A stretch of 64,000 nucleotides of DNA from Owenia fusiformis (GCA_903813345.2 CAIIXF020000003.1:1105621-1169620); one strand, 5' to 3'; counted from the stretch's first letter, positions 12,001 through 23,582 are shown. Notes: a model not told the origin generated them from the letters alone. Translations and numbers: made by a program.

Positions 12001-14040
12001 ATACATAGATTTAGCATGGTATGTTTGCACCAGTGTGGATCGTCAGTGCATTTAATATAGTTCATTTAATCAACATACGATTTCGCACTGGCGTGCATCA
12101 TCAATACAATAGATCTTTAGATATAGATATTTAGCATGGTATATTTACACCAGTGTTGATCGTCAGTGCAACATGTTCATTTAATTACCATGCGATTTTC
12201 GCACTGGCGTGGATCGTCAATACAATAGATACAGATATTTAGCATGGTATATTTACACCAGTGTTGATCGTCAGTGCAACATGTTCATTTAATTACCATG
12301 CGATTTTCGCACTGGTGTGGATCGTCAATACAATAGATACATACATTTAGCGTTTACATCAGTTCTGATTTTTGTGTGTATGCACCAGTGTTGATCGTTG
12401 ATGCAACAGCCTGTATACATTAATTTAGCATGGTATGTTTACACTTATGCAGATCGTCAATTCAACTGATACATACATTTAACATGGCGTAACGTCAGCG
12501 CTGATCGTTGATGCAATAGCCTGCATATATTAATTTAGCATGGTATATTTACAATAATGCAGATCGTCAATGCAATAGATACATCCATTTAGCATGGTAT
12601 GTTTACACCAGTGTGGATCGTCAATGCAATAGATACATCCATTTAGCATGGTATATTTACACCAGTGTGGATCGTCAATGCAATAGATACATCCATTTAG
12701 CATAGTATATTTACAATAATGCAGATCGTCAATGCAATAGATACATCCATTTAGCATGGTATGTTTACACCAGTGTGGATCGTCAATGCAATAGATACAT
12801 CCATTTAGCATGGTATGTTTACACCAGTGTGGATCGTCAATGCAATAGATACATCCATTTAGCATGGTATGTTTACACCAGTGTGGATCGTCAATGCAAT
12901 AGATACATCCATTTAGCATGGTATATTTACAATAATGCAGATCGTCAATGCAATAGATACATCCACTTAGCATGGTATGTTTACACCAGTGTGGATCGTC
13001 AATGCAATAGATACATCCATTTAGCATGGTATGTTTACACCAGTGTGGATCGTCAATGCAATAGATACATCCATTTAGCATGGTATGTTTACACCAGTGT
13101 GGATCGTCAATGCAATAGATACATCCATTTAGCATGGTATGTTTACACCAGTGTGGATCGTCAATGCAATAGATACATCCATTTAGCATGGTATGTTTAC
13201 ACCAGTCTGGATCGTCAATGCAATAGATACATCCATTTCGCATGGTATGTTTACACCAGTGTGGATCGTCAATGCAACAGATACATCCATTTCGCATGGT
13301 ATGTTTACACCAGTGTGGATCGTCAATGCAATAGATACATCCATTTAGCATGGTATGTTTACAATAATGCAGATCGTCAATGCAATAGATACATCCATTT
13401 AGCATGGTATGTTTACACCAGTGTGGATCGTCAATGCAATAGATACATCCATTTAGCATGGTATGTTTACAATAATGCAGATCGTCAATGCAACAGATAC
13501 ATCCATTTAGCATGGTATGTTTACACCAGTGTGGATCGTCAATGCAATAGATACATCCATTTAGCATAGTATGTTTACACCAGTGTGGATCGTCAATGCA
13601 ATAGATACATCCATTTAGCATGGTATGTTTACAATAATGCAGATCGTCAATGCAATAGATACATCCATTTAGCATAGTATGTTTACACCAGTGTGGATCG
13701 TCAATGCAATAGATACATCCATTTAGCATGGTATGTTTACAATAATGCAGATCGTCAATGCAATAGATACATCCATTTAGCATGGTATGTTTACACCAGT
13801 GTGGATCGTCAATGCAATAGATACATCCATTTAGCATGGTATGTTTACACCAGTGTGGATCGTCAATGCAATAGATACATCCATTTAGCATGGTATGTTT
13901 ACACCAGTGTGGATCGTCAATGCAATAGATACATCCATTTAGCATGGTATGTTTACACCAGTGTGGATCGTCAATGCAAAAGATGCATCCATTTAGCATG
14001 GTATGTTTACACCAGTGTGGATCGTCAATGCAATAGATAT
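12001..14040. repeat. 54-bp satellite array with two monomer types
   Basis: From about 12530 to 14040 there are about 28 tandem copies of a 54-bp monomer. Type A contains TTTACACCAGTGTGGATCG; type B contains TTTACAATAATGCAGATCG. Type B copies lie near 12550, 12712, 12928, 13360, 13468, 13630 and 13738, always in exact 54-bp register. From 12001 to 12520 the array is older, with divergent units, some arranged as ~110-bp dimers containing CATGCGATTTTCGCACTGG. Because 54 is divisible by 3 and the monomer has stop-free phases, long frames run through on both strands; on the minus strand the repeat is MLNGCIYCIDDPHWCKHT. This is satellite behaviour, not evidence of a gene. Confidence 0.9.
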
Positions 14041-14826
14041 ATAGACCAGGCGCGGTATTCGCAGTTTCTTGCGATTCTAATCACTATGCTTTTTTACATT
14101 GGAGTTTACTTCAAACTCTCGAAATGAACTACATTGGGCTTTTATAAAAAGAGAAAAATTCTTGTCCAAGGAGTCTGTGAATTCATTTAATAAATTGCAT
14201 TTCCAGGCCACTGGATTTTTATTTCAAGGAATTTTGTCGATCATCAACTTGAAGCCTGACCTTTATATTCAAGCAACGGAATAATGAACGATGACCAATG
14301 TGTCACATTTTGCCATATACGTCCCGTTTGTTACTTCATTTCAAAAATCAAATTCTCTGTTTGCGTTGCAATAGATACATTGAAAATTTAGATAAAGGAC
14401 ACATTAAGTTTGTTCGTATTACTATGTGAACTGTTACCAAGCAGAAGAGTATATGTCTTACTTTCCAATCTAACTCTCCAGTTAAAACAGAAATCAAGTT
14501 CGGGCATTATTCCAAGTTCCCCCATAGTTCTTCTCTTTTTTCTTTATAATAGCGAACAGTTGATGTACTTAGCTGTTTGGTCTTTGTATGGATCTGATTA
14601 TCTATCCTCTGCTTGGAGCGCCTTCCAAATAATGATCGGAGACAGTCGGAGCAGGGGTAAAGTCCCGTTGCCTAGTTCCGAAATCCAAGAAAGGGAGACT
14701 ACTGATGATGTATCTTGGTAGCCAGTATTGATGAGCAGCTTCTTGTTTTAATTTATGAACATTGTTTTTGTTTTTTAACGCAATATAAGAAATCTGACAT
14801 TTCCATTTGTAACCACATAAACAGGC
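14041..14826. other. Flank of satellite, nothing recognised
   Basis: No gene called. Near 14367 TTGCAATAGATACATTG is a stray scrap of the satellite monomer. Open stretches at 14410-14721 start at TTG and have no recognisable motif. Confidence 0.4.
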
Positions 14827-15100
14827 AGCAGTCATGGAGTACCATGAGGAAGCATCGCCTTCATACCATTGCCACAGATGGTTCTGTACGTGACAATGTG
14901 ACAGCATGGGGAGGTTTTGCAGTTTTGCCATGGGGAGTAAGTCACCCCTCCCTCATACATTCTGTATACTATATTTTAATACAGAGAATACAAGGAGGGG
15001 TGACTTACTCCCTGTGGGTGCCGTGTGGAAGAACAACAATACAATTTACGAGTGGTGTGCCGGTAGACAGTTTCATTCACAGCGGGCAATGCTGTAAGAT
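14827..15100 (+). pseudogene. Possible RNase H-like retroelement fragment interrupted by a hairpin
   Basis: One plus-strand frame contains HTIATDGSVRDNVTAWGGFA. In retroelement RNase H domains the first strand carries a 'TDGS' motif with a catalytic Asp followed by Gly-rich hairpin residues, which this resembles. The frame then runs into an inserted inverted repeat (14933-15012). After it, another frame reads AGRQFHSQRAML, reminiscent of the later RNase H segment. A pyrimidine-poor AG at 14823 is not a convincing splice site. The call rests on a short motif and may be wrong. Confidence 0.3.
14933..15012. repeat. 80-bp perfect-arm hairpin
   Basis: GGGAGTAAGTCACCCCTCC (14933-14951) is exactly complementary to 14994-15012. 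The 42-nt centre itself nearly pairs (ATTCTGTAT with ATACAGAGAAT). Looks like a tiny palindromic insertion or element relic. Confidence 0.7.
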
Positions 15101-15456
15101 CAACGGATTTTCGAAGTTAAGTTCCAGTAACCAAATTAGGGAAAAAATAAAATTGTCAGATTGTTAGTATGGTTTATGAAGAAATGGACAATATGGACAA
15201 AAGGAAAATCCTATATACATTTGCACACCTTTCGATAAAAACTGAAGTGAGCTTTAAGGCTTTTATATTAATATCTTTTGACAAACTACTGTCGCATCAT
15301 AAAATTACACACATAAAAATAATAATATTTGTCTTGTTTGTTTTTAAAGGGCTAATTAAGTTTAGAAAAGCACAATAATACAAGAATGTACAATAATCAT
15401 TCCCAATTTTATAATTCCATTTGGGATTTGATTGGCACTCATAAGTACCAAGAATA

Positions 15457-15540
15457 CAGTAAGGTATGAGTGATTGATTGTTCGTTTCAAAATGCATGTT
15501 GTGCAGCAATAACTTTGTTTATCTCTTTATTTTCCAAAAA
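15457..15540 (+). repeat. Partial copy of the 190-bp repeat at 16127
   Basis: Contains GTAAGGTATGAGTGATTGAT and the following ~80 bases in common with 16221-16310 and 16411-16500. It sits at the outer edge of the dispersed repeat 15500-15960. Confidence 0.6.
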
Positions 15541-15960
15541 TAACTTTTTTATTCCATAATCAAATATTTTAAGGTCTCATAGCAAAAATCATATTTGATT
15601 TTTGAACTAAGATGACAAGGTTCCTGCTTTTACCTACTGTCAATTTCACTAGTCCCACATATCATTCACATGACTAGGCTCATCATGGACATGGTCAGAA
15701 AACGACCATTAAAACGATAAAATAGCCCTTTCAGCCCTATGAAAATGTGACTCAAAATAGCTAAAAGTTGTACTTTATTAAGGGTCAACAAATAGATCTT
15801 TTTGAATTTTCCAGAAACATATTCCCAACATATTGCTTCAAATGATAAGTTATCTTAGTTCAACGAAAATTCAAAACTCCAGCATGTTTTTGAAAGTTCC
15901 CGATTTGTCATTCCTGCTTAATACCATTAAACTTTGACAAATTTTTTATTTAAACATTTT
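15500..15960 (-). repeat. Dispersed repeat family b, left-arm copy
   Basis: Holds the family hallmarks TCATTCACATG, CAGCCCTATGAAAATGTGAC and CCATAATCAAATATTTTAAG. It matches, inverted, the copy at 40280-40640 along its length. Related sequence fills 24695-27300 and 48985-49260. As it flanks both zinc-finger arms it marks the outer limit of the inverted duplication. Confidence 0.65.
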
Positions 15961-16074
15961 ATTAATGGTTTTTTCAAATCCATTTAAATGTTCAGGACAT
16001 TTACAATACAACTTTATTCAATATAATATTATGCATAGTGAAATAATAGATGCACTAAAGTAATCGTTGGAACA

Positions 16075-18000
16075 CTTTCACAATGTTGACATGTAAAGGT
16101 CTGACTGCATTCCAGAAACAATGGTCTTTCTCAGATTTGATTTATCAGATATGTGGGACAAAATTAAATTGAGACTTAACAGGTGAGATACTAAATCGCT
16201 TTGTATTTTTCACATTTAAAATAAGTAAGGTATGAGTGATTGATTGTTCGTTTCAAAATGCATGTTGTGCAGCAATAACTTTGTTTATCTCTTTATTTTC
16301 CAAAAATATCCATTTTCCTCTCTGATTTGATTTGTCAGATATGTGGGACAAAATTAAATTGAGACTTAACAGGTGAGATACTAAATCGTTTTGTATTTTT
16401 CACATTTAAAATAAGTAAGGTAGGCTATGAGTGATTGATTGTTCGTTTCAAAATGCATGTTGTGCAGCAATAACTTTGTTTATCTCTTTATTTTCCAAAA
16501 ATATCCATTTCCTCTCTGATTTGATTTGTCAGATATGTGGGACAAAGTTAAATTGGGACTTAACAGGTGAGATACTAAATCGTTTTGTATTTTTCACTAT
16601 GCATTGTGAATTTTGATATGCATCTTCAAATTAATACTAGATTCACCAAAACATTTATTCTCAATGTGAAAGGGACTTTCTCTGGTATGAAAACATCGTT
16701 CACAATGTTAACATTTCAAATGTTTTTCTCCAGTGTCAGTTCGTATTCTGTGTGTCTTTAAATCACTAGAGTGGCAAAAACATCTTTCATAAAGATCACA
16801 TCTATTTTACACTGTGTGAGTTCTCATGTGATACTTTAAACATCTAGATTCATGACATGAAAACATTTTCCACAACGTTCACATTTAAAAGGTCCTTCTT
16901 CTGCGTACATACATCTTACTCAATACTCATGTAAAATCTTACAGACCACATGATTTTTCACAATGTTCACATTAAAACGTTTTTGTATCTCCAGTGTGAA
17001 TTATCATGTGTTTTGAACTTACCAAACAGACCAACACAATTCTCACAATATCTCATTTATAAAGTCTTTCTCCTTTGTGAGTTCTAATGTGTCTGTTTAA
17101 ACTACTAGAAAGACTAATACATTTTTCACAATGTTCACATTTAAATGTTCTTTCTCCAGTGTGAATTATCATGTGTGTTTTGAACTTACCAAACAGACCA
17201 ACACAATTCTCACAATGTCTCAATTATAAAGTCTTACTCCTTTGTGAGTTCTAATGTGTCTGTTTTAACTACGAGATTGACTAAAACAATGTTCACATTT
17301 ATAAGGTCTTTCTCCGGTGTGAATTCTAACATGTACATTTAAAGTACTAAATTGACTAAAACATTTTTCACAATGTTCACATTCCCCTGTGTGAGTTCTC
17401 ACATGTCGCTTTAAACAAATGGACTGACCAAAACGTTTTTCACAGTGTTTACATTTTAAAGATCTTTCTCCAGTATGAATTATCACATGTCTCTTTAAAT
17501 GTTGAGATTGACTTAACCTCTTTTCAAAGTGTTCATATTTAAAAGGTATTTCTCAAGTGTGTGTTCTTATGTGTGTTTTGAAATTACCAGAGTGCCCAAA
17601 ACATTTTTCACAATATTCACACTTAAAAAGTATTTCGCCTTTGTGTGGTCTAATACGTATCTTTAAACTATTTGATTCACTAAAAAAAATTAACAATTTC
17701 ACATTTAAAAGGTCTTTCTCCGTGAGTCCTCATGTATGCCCTTAAATTTTTTGATTAAAACATTTTTTACAACTTTCACATTTAAAAGGTCTTTCTCCAG
17801 TATGAGTTCTCATATGTGACTTTGAATCACTACTTGACCCACCAAATTTTCTTTCTTCAGATTTGTGTGAATCACAAAGTTCCTTCTCCTGCATGCTTTC
17901 TCATGTGTGTTTTTCAAATTATTTTTCGCATTGTTCTATCTCCGGTGTGAATTATATTGTGTGTTTTTAAATTACTAAACAGAACAACAAAATTTTCAAA
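16075..18000 (-). pseudogene. Decayed C2H2 zinc-finger array downstream of the 14-finger gene
   Basis: On the minus strand, finger remnants (…HTGE linkers, C-x2-C…H-x3-H spacings) recur all through this stretch but are broken by stops, frameshifts and deletions. The best preserved piece (17265-17486) encodes fused partial fingers such as [20 protein letters not shown], missing a finger core at one junction. A last remnant FTCQHCESV lies near 16085-16105, beyond the 190-bp repeat. The same decayed tail follows the plus-strand zinc-finger gene (37977-39490), so the decay began before or soon after the two loci were duplicated. It is unlikely to be translated. Confidence 0.8.
16127..16597 (+). 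repeat. Tandem repeat, ~2.5 copies of ~190 bp
   Basis: The segment from TTTCTCAGATTTGATTTATC to AAATAAGTAAGG recurs at 190-bp spacing (markers ATAAGTAAGG at 16221 and 16411) with a third partial copy ending at 16597. The second unit has a 4-bp insertion (GTAGGCTATGAG). No coding content is supported. Confidence 0.7.
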
Positions 18001-18006
18001 ATGTTC

Positions 18007-19608
18007 TCATTTATTAAGTCTTTCTTCTTTATGAGATCTAATGTGTCTCTTTAAACTACTGGATTGACCAAACCATTTTTCACAATGTTCACATTTAAAA
18101 GGTCTTTCTCCAGTGTGAATTCTAATGTGTACCTTTAAACTACTAGATTGACTAAAACGTTTTTCACAGTGTTCACATTTCAATGTTTTGTCTACTGCAT
18201 GTATTCTCATGTGTACTTTTAAATTACTTAACAGACCAAAACATTGTTCACAATGTTTACATTTAAACTGTCTTTCTCCAGTATGAATCCTCAGAATGTG
18301 AGTTTTCAAATTACCAAACAGACCGAAACTCTTTTCACAATGTTCACATTTATAAGGTCTTTCTCCAGTGTGAGTTATCATATGTGTCTTTAAACACTTA
18401 GATCGAGTAAAAGATTTTTCACAATATTCACATTTATAAGGTCTTTCTCCTGTGTGAATTCTCATATGTAACTTTAAACTATCAGACTGAAAAAAACATT
18501 TTTCACAATGCTTACATTTAAAAGATATTTCCCCTGTGTGAATTCTCATGTGTCTCTTTAAAGTAGCAGCTCCAGCAAAACATTTTTCGCAATGTTTACA
18601 TTTCAAACTAAAAAGAGCTTTTTTTTCTGAGTGAATTTCCATGTGTCTCTTTAAACTACTAGACTGACCAAAACACTTTTCACAATGTTCACATCTATAA
18701 GGTGTTTCCCCTGTGTGAATTACCATGTGTCTCTTTAAAGAAATGGACTGGCCAAAACATTTTTCACAGTGTTCACATTTAAAAGGTCTCTCTTTTGTGT
18801 GAATTATCATGTGTATCTTCAAATTACCAAACTGAGAAAAACATTTTCCACACTGGTCACAACTAAAAGGTCTTTCATTTTCATGAATTCTCATGCGCCT
18901 TTTAAAATTATTAGATTCACCAAAACGTTTTTCACAAAGTTCACATTTAAAAGGTCTTTCACCTTCGTGAGTTCTCATGTGTCTCTTGAAATTACTTGAT
19001 TGACCAAAACATTTTTCACAAAGTTCACATTTAAAGGGTCTTTCTCCTGTGTGAGTTCTTGTATGTTTTTTCAAATGACCAGAATTACTAAAACATTTTT
19101 CACAATGTTCACATTTAAATGGTCTTTCTCCTGTGTGGATTCTCACGTGAATTTTTAAATTGCTAAATTTACTAAAATATTTTTCACAATGCTCACATTT
19201 AAAAGGTCTTGCTCCAGTGTGAATTTTCCTGTGTGGATTATGGACATCTGACTGACCAGCATGTTCCAAATGTGCTTGATTAGCAAATGATTGTTTTGTT
19301 TCTATATCTTCATCAGTTTGTAAACCTGATTGTTCAGACTTAATTGCAAATACAGAGTTTTCAAAGTCATTGTCAAATTGACCCAAATTTTCTTTTTTGA
19401 AATTTGTGTGACTCACAAGATTGATATTATCTGCGTTTCCATCATATCCTGGAAGATCATGAGATGCGAATCCTTGCGCTACTTCTTCTTTTATTTCATC
19501 AGGCTCTTGTTTAATCATTTGTGCATCCAAAGTCGACATATTCGCCCCATAATGTTCTTTGAGATTTTCAGTCTCAGGATGCAGTTCTTCTTGTTTTACA
19601 AAGTTCAT
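18007..19608 (-). CDS. C2H2 zinc-finger protein, 14 fingers, 533 aa
   Basis: An intact single-exon frame from ATG at 19608 (context AACAAGATGAAC) to a stop at 18007. Residues 1-133 form a non-finger region with four VKQE/IKQE/IKEE/IKSE motifs (4-7, 32-35, 39-42, 89-92), which fit the SUMO-acceptor consensus. From Cys138 to about residue 526 there are 14 C2H2 fingers joined mostly by [14 protein letters not shown] linkers. Finger 4 has Arg in place of its first zinc-binding His (FKRRMRIH), finger 11 has an extra residue before its second His, and the linker before finger 8 is longer. Family knowledge: such proteins bind DNA in the nucleus as transcription regulators; no KRAB, SCAN or BTB domain is visible. 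The paralogue is at 30336-32330. A 5' UTR intron is likely (acceptor TTTCAG, exon starting near 19687). Confidence 0.9.
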   Translation of the reverse strand: MNFVKQEELHPETENLKEHYGANMSTLDAQMIKQEPDEIKEEVAQGFASHDLPGYDGNADNINLVSHTNFKKENLGQFDNDFENSVFAIKSEQSGLQTDEDIETKQSFANQAHLEHAGQSDVHNPHRKIHTGARPFKCEHCEKYFSKFSNLKIHVRIHTGERPFKCEHCEKCFSNSGHLKKHTRTHTGERPFKCELCEKCFGQSSNFKRHMRTHEGERPFKCELCEKRFGESNNFKRRMRIHENERPFSCDQCGKCFSQFGNLKIHMIIHTKERPFKCEHCEKCFGQSISLKRHMVIHTGETPYRCEHCEKCFGQSSSLKRHMEIHSEKKALFSLKCKHCEKCFAGAATLKRHMRIHTGEISFKCKHCEKCFFQSDSLKLHMRIHTGERPYKCEYCEKSFTRSKCLKTHMITHTGERPYKCEHCEKSFGLFGNLKTHILRIHTGERQFKCKHCEQCFGLLSNLKVHMRIHAVDKTLKCEHCEKRFSQSSSLKVHIRIHTGERPFKCEHCEKWFGQSSSLKRHIRSHKEERLNK

Positions 19609-20869
19609 CTTGTTATATGATACTATCCATACACTGGTTGTTTACCTTTTTATTGTTTATTTGCTATCATTTGAGCCAAACACATCTGAAATGATAAAAC
19701 AAAAGATTGTATCAATATGGCGAACTATATTTAATTTGTTTTTCCCTTAAACCAATTATTGAAAACATTCTGTAAAAGTAGTCCCATGGGTACTGGGCTC
19801 ACATGGTATTGCTCAGAAAGAGAAAGGTGAATGATGGTTAAAATGGCAGACAATAAAAATGCGCTAAAGATAATATAATAAAATACAAAATTTTGCCAAT
19901 GCTTTTACAATGCAGGACACCTGAAATCAGTTACAAAGCTACTGAATTGACAAAAAGTGAATTTTCCGCAACTAAAATGGCAGCCACTTTCAAAATAGGC
20001 AAGCTTTTGAACCTGGACTTCTAGGGACTTCTGTATTAAAGATGAAGCAAAATAATTTAAAACAGGAATCTTGCTGACCCAGGTTTCAAACATTCTTCTG
20101 TTTCTGACTGACTGGGAAACAAATGGACAAATCAATGTTCAATGTTAACTAAAATGGCTGACAAAAATTAGATATAACTTTTTGCAGATTTTTTTGTAAC
20201 AAAATCATTTTTACAGTGATATGGCTTTTTATGATGCATGACACGTGATATTATTTAAAAATGTAGCAAAGGGTCCAAAAGTGAATTTTGGGAGACAAAA
20301 ATGGCGACCAATTTGAAATTAGACAAGGTTATGAACCCGGAGTTGTAGGGGGATTTTCTGTATTGATAAGGCATTCTTGGCAAGAAAAATTGCCATACAT
20401 AAAATTCCTTGGGATTTTTGACTTCGTACACATATGGGCTCTTATTAGAATGGTCTGAAGGATCTATTTACAATTTTCTAAACGCCCTGGGTGCTAACAG
20501 AGAAAACGGTATATCTACATAAAAATGGTCAAGAACAATATCTACATAAAAATCCTCTGACCACTGTGTCAGATATCATTCACCTCAATTGAAAAAATGA
20601 TTGACCATCTGTTAAGTTTGCTAAAATCACAACATTTATAACAAATTGTGAATCTTTTGGGAGATATTGTATTTGAGATTGTAGGGGAAAGATTGGTATA
20701 GTGCTGATATATAATAATAAAGGGTGCGTTTTCAAACTAAACAGAGTGCTCCTACCGAAATTGATTTGTCTACATACCCCTGAGACTCTAATCTAATGGA
20801 TAGAATGTACAAATAAAACCTATTATAGGTGAAAGTTCTCTTAAAAACGGAATCATTAGAAAAAGCCAT
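19609..20869 (-). other. 5' UTR and probable intron of the 14-finger gene, with an internal repeat
   Basis: Minus-strand TTTTATCATTTCAG precedes ATGTGTTTGGCTC (exon side near 19687). The same junction exists upstream of the paralogue (TTTGTATTTCAG then ATGTGTTTGGTGCC at 30259), which supports a conserved 3' splice site. The donor could not be fixed. The interval contains two diverged tandem units starting AAAATGGCAGACAATAAAAA (19841) and AAAATGGCTGACAAAAATTA (20151), each with a second AAAATGGCRRCCA word about 100-150 bases later. Confidence 0.5.
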
Positions 20870-21110
20870 GGCACACATTGTGCGCAAGTGCAGCAAAGTT
20901 TAAACCAATCAGATTATTTGATTATTTTACTCAAGTGAATATCTGCTTCTGAGCATTTACAAGCTAACCACAATAAACAATCCTGGCAGAGACTACCCTT
21001 AGCCTACTTCATTTTTACGAAATTTCAGCTCAAACTCGTGACAAATGCATTATGCATACACTGGTATGAAGCCTTGGAGACACTCATTTTGGTAAATATG
21101 ATTTATGGTG
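20870..21110 (-). promoter_or_regulatory. Conserved upstream (promoter-proximal) region of the 14-finger gene
   Basis: This segment matches, inverted, 29830-30075 upstream of the 19-finger paralogue. Shared words include GTTTAAACCAATCAGATTAT (a CCAAT-box context, seen inverted in the other copy), AACAATCCTGGC and ATACACTGGTATGAAGCC. Conservation at the same relative place in both loci, while the intron between differs, argues it contains the promoter and perhaps exon 1. No TATA box was identified. Confidence 0.5.
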
Positions 21111-21544
21111 TATATTTTTCTGCAGTTTGTGAGAGTTAAATTTTTTTAAGTTTGTGGGACATTAAATGTTAAAATTCAAGAAAATATGCCAATTATACTA
21201 CTGATCAATTAATATGTATTAGCATTGTAGGTCAATTGTACACATTGCTTTTATACTTTATTTATACTTTATTTTGAACCAGAAAATAACATGGGCAGGT
21301 ATAGCATTTTATTCAAAAATGAGGTTTGGAAAGAATAACCTTAATTTACTTAGATCCAAAGACTTCCCTATATTCCGGCTGTAAGCTAGAGACTTGAGTA
21401 AACCTAAAAATAATGAGGAAAAAATTTGGAAACGTTTGATCTATGCTAGAGTCCATTTCACTGCTTAATTACGTCAGTAAAACCTAATTATAGTGCCAAT
21501 AGTGTCACACGGACACTTAAAAGGATCAAGAAGAAGAAGAAGAA
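21111..21544. other. Intergenic, nothing recognised
   Basis: AT-rich with a short AAGAAG run at 21529-21545. No coding or repeat assignment. Confidence 0.4.
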
Positions 21545-22415
21545 AACAAAATATCATTACACTCAAATTTTTTATTCTGTGTATCAGTTCATATGGTTAA
21601 AAGAACGAAAGAATGTGATGTAACCATGTGTCTACTTACATGTACCTGCTTGTTTTATGTCATCCATCGGACTAGGTTTACATTGTGGAACTCAGCCAAA
21701 CACGACACTGAAGGCAGTATTCTGAGGTTATAAAATCTAAATCTAAATAATTTCCCATTTGTAGCCCCTTGGAGATTTCCGGAATTGAACAAAGTAGCGA
21801 ACGTTGCGATCTTTCAACTTTAGTTCATTGTTTTTCACCACTTTATGTGTGGTGTTTTCATTTAGAAGGCGGTCATATTTGAATGCATCATTTCAGGTCT
21901 TTAGGAATCAATAGATCAATAAGCAGACTAAAAATTCAAATTTAGCAGTTTTGTTCATGTCGTACTAGGCCTGTTAGGCACGAAATACAATTTAGCAGTT
22001 TCGTTCATTGTGTAATTGGGCCTTCCATAATCAGTAGCGAATGCTCGCAAAACATTTTCAAAAATATTTACTACCGTTTTCCAAAAAGACATGGTTGGAT
22101 GACACGTCATTTAGTTACATGATCGATACAGTAACTAGTCACGTGATCAGACACATGTCACATGATCAGACATGTGACACATGATCAGTTATGTGATATT
22201 TCAAAATAGATGATCTAAATTTCCAAAAATTCTGCTAAGATCAAGATCGATATGCTGTTGCCTTCAGTGTCATGTTTGGCTGCGTTCCACAATGAAACCT
22301 AGTCCGATGGATGACATAGAACAAGCCGGTAAGTAGACACGTGGTTATCACATGTTAGTTTAACCATATGAACTGATTCACAGAATAAAAAATTTGAGTG
22401 TATGCAATAATATAT
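21545..22415. mobile_element. TIR element E1 with ~170-bp inverted ends
   Basis: The left ~170 bases (ACTCAAATTTTTTATTCTGT, then CAGTTCATATGGTTAA, ATCCATCGGACTAGGTTT) are repeated inverted at 22258-22415. The centre holds a cluster of CACGTG/CATGTG words (ACATGATCAGACATGTGAC). A diverged relative lies at 23583-24690. No transposase is encoded, so it is non-autonomous. Confidence 0.7.
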
Positions 22416-23582
22416 GGAAATATATATTCCTATTGTACATGAATGACATTTGTATATCTTGGATTGCTTCTAGATTGGTTTTATTAAGTGTGTGGCCTCT
22501 TATATTTGGATGCTTCTCTGCCATGTTATTTTCAATAAGATTAACATGGCTGAAATTCTTCAAATTACAAGAAGGGCTTATTGCACAAAAAACTAAAAAA
22601 TGACAATTATGTACAATATGAATATACTTATCCATATATTATTGCACAATGGTCTCGTCTCCCGATTTCTTATTTTTGGGGTTCCATTATCGCATGCTAG
22701 GAGACCTTTAGATTTTGGTCGAACGCGCGAATCACACAGGATCTTGTAGCACCTTATATGGTATTGTTTATGATGACTGATATGGGGCTTATATAGATAG
22801 AGCTATACTATAGGGCCTATCATAGTGCTCATCTTATATCATAGTGCTACATGTCTCTGTGGCGAATCATTGGTCAGTCAATGTTTTTACAAAGTTGGAG
22901 AAAATACTACGCATTGCACACCTAAATGACCTACCTCGATACATTCCTTAGTATTTTAGAATTCTTTTTATGTTGTTGTTAGACTAGATCGCCAATTGTA
23001 ACTACCTACTTCATCGGGGATTCTTTAGTTCACGGCTAGGTAATTGGCAGGAGTTTCAAGGCTCTTGTCTTGCCATCTGATACACACATAATTGAAGGTT
23101 CCTCCGCGATCCAAACAAATACAAATTGAATTGAAAGATTTTCATGCCTGAGCGCCTGCAAAATTTAGTCTCGCGAGATTTGGTAGCAAGATTGACAAAA
23201 TGTAAACCACAGTCGTGTATGATTCCCAGATTCAATATTATAATTGAAATATAATCCACATCAAAAACTTATGATGTAAGTATACTCAGGAAAATTATGA
23301 ATGTGAAATTTTCCTTAAAACTCCGCATTCTTCGATCTAAGTGAAGTAGGTCACGTACGTGAACTTGCGAGAACCAATATGGCGGACATGGAACTTTTCG
23401 CACCAAATGTTTAGAATTAAATGGTCGTAAACCTTGTGAATTAAGGCGTATTCAAAGTATACTCCGTGTATTTGGTCAACCAGATAGTTCTGCATACGTT
23501 GGACAAGGGAACAATAAAGTTACAACTGTATACGGCAGGGTATGATAGAAATTCTCCATTTTTTAGTTTCAATCCATTTTCT
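22416..23582. other. Spacer between E1 and E2; short CpG/YY1-like patch
   Basis: No gene. Near 23351-23395 there is the 12-bp palindrome TCACGTACGTGA, a CCAAT, then AATATGGCGGACATGG, which resembles a YY1-type site overlapping a start codon. The frame from ATG 23379 stops after 11 codons (23414), so at most it is a broken first exon. Confidence 0.35.

Noticed and set aside
11346-12065. Frames of about 200-240 codons across the gap
   Set aside because: Most of their length is undefined bases (N).
12530-13999. 489-codon minus-strand frame of 18-residue Cys/His repeats (and plus-strand frames of 264 and 144 codons)
   Set aside because: It follows exactly from a 54-bp satellite whose period is divisible by three; both strands are open together, which points to repeat structure rather than selection for a protein.
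12530-14040. CRISPR-like regular repeat array
   Set aside because: Monomers are contiguous with no unique spacers, in eukaryotic DNA; it is a satellite.
18769-18999. Plus-strand open frame opposite the zinc-finger gene (and similar antisense frames at 30408-30617, 31962-32204, 32299-32556)
   Set aside because: Shadow frames of repetitive finger-coding DNA.
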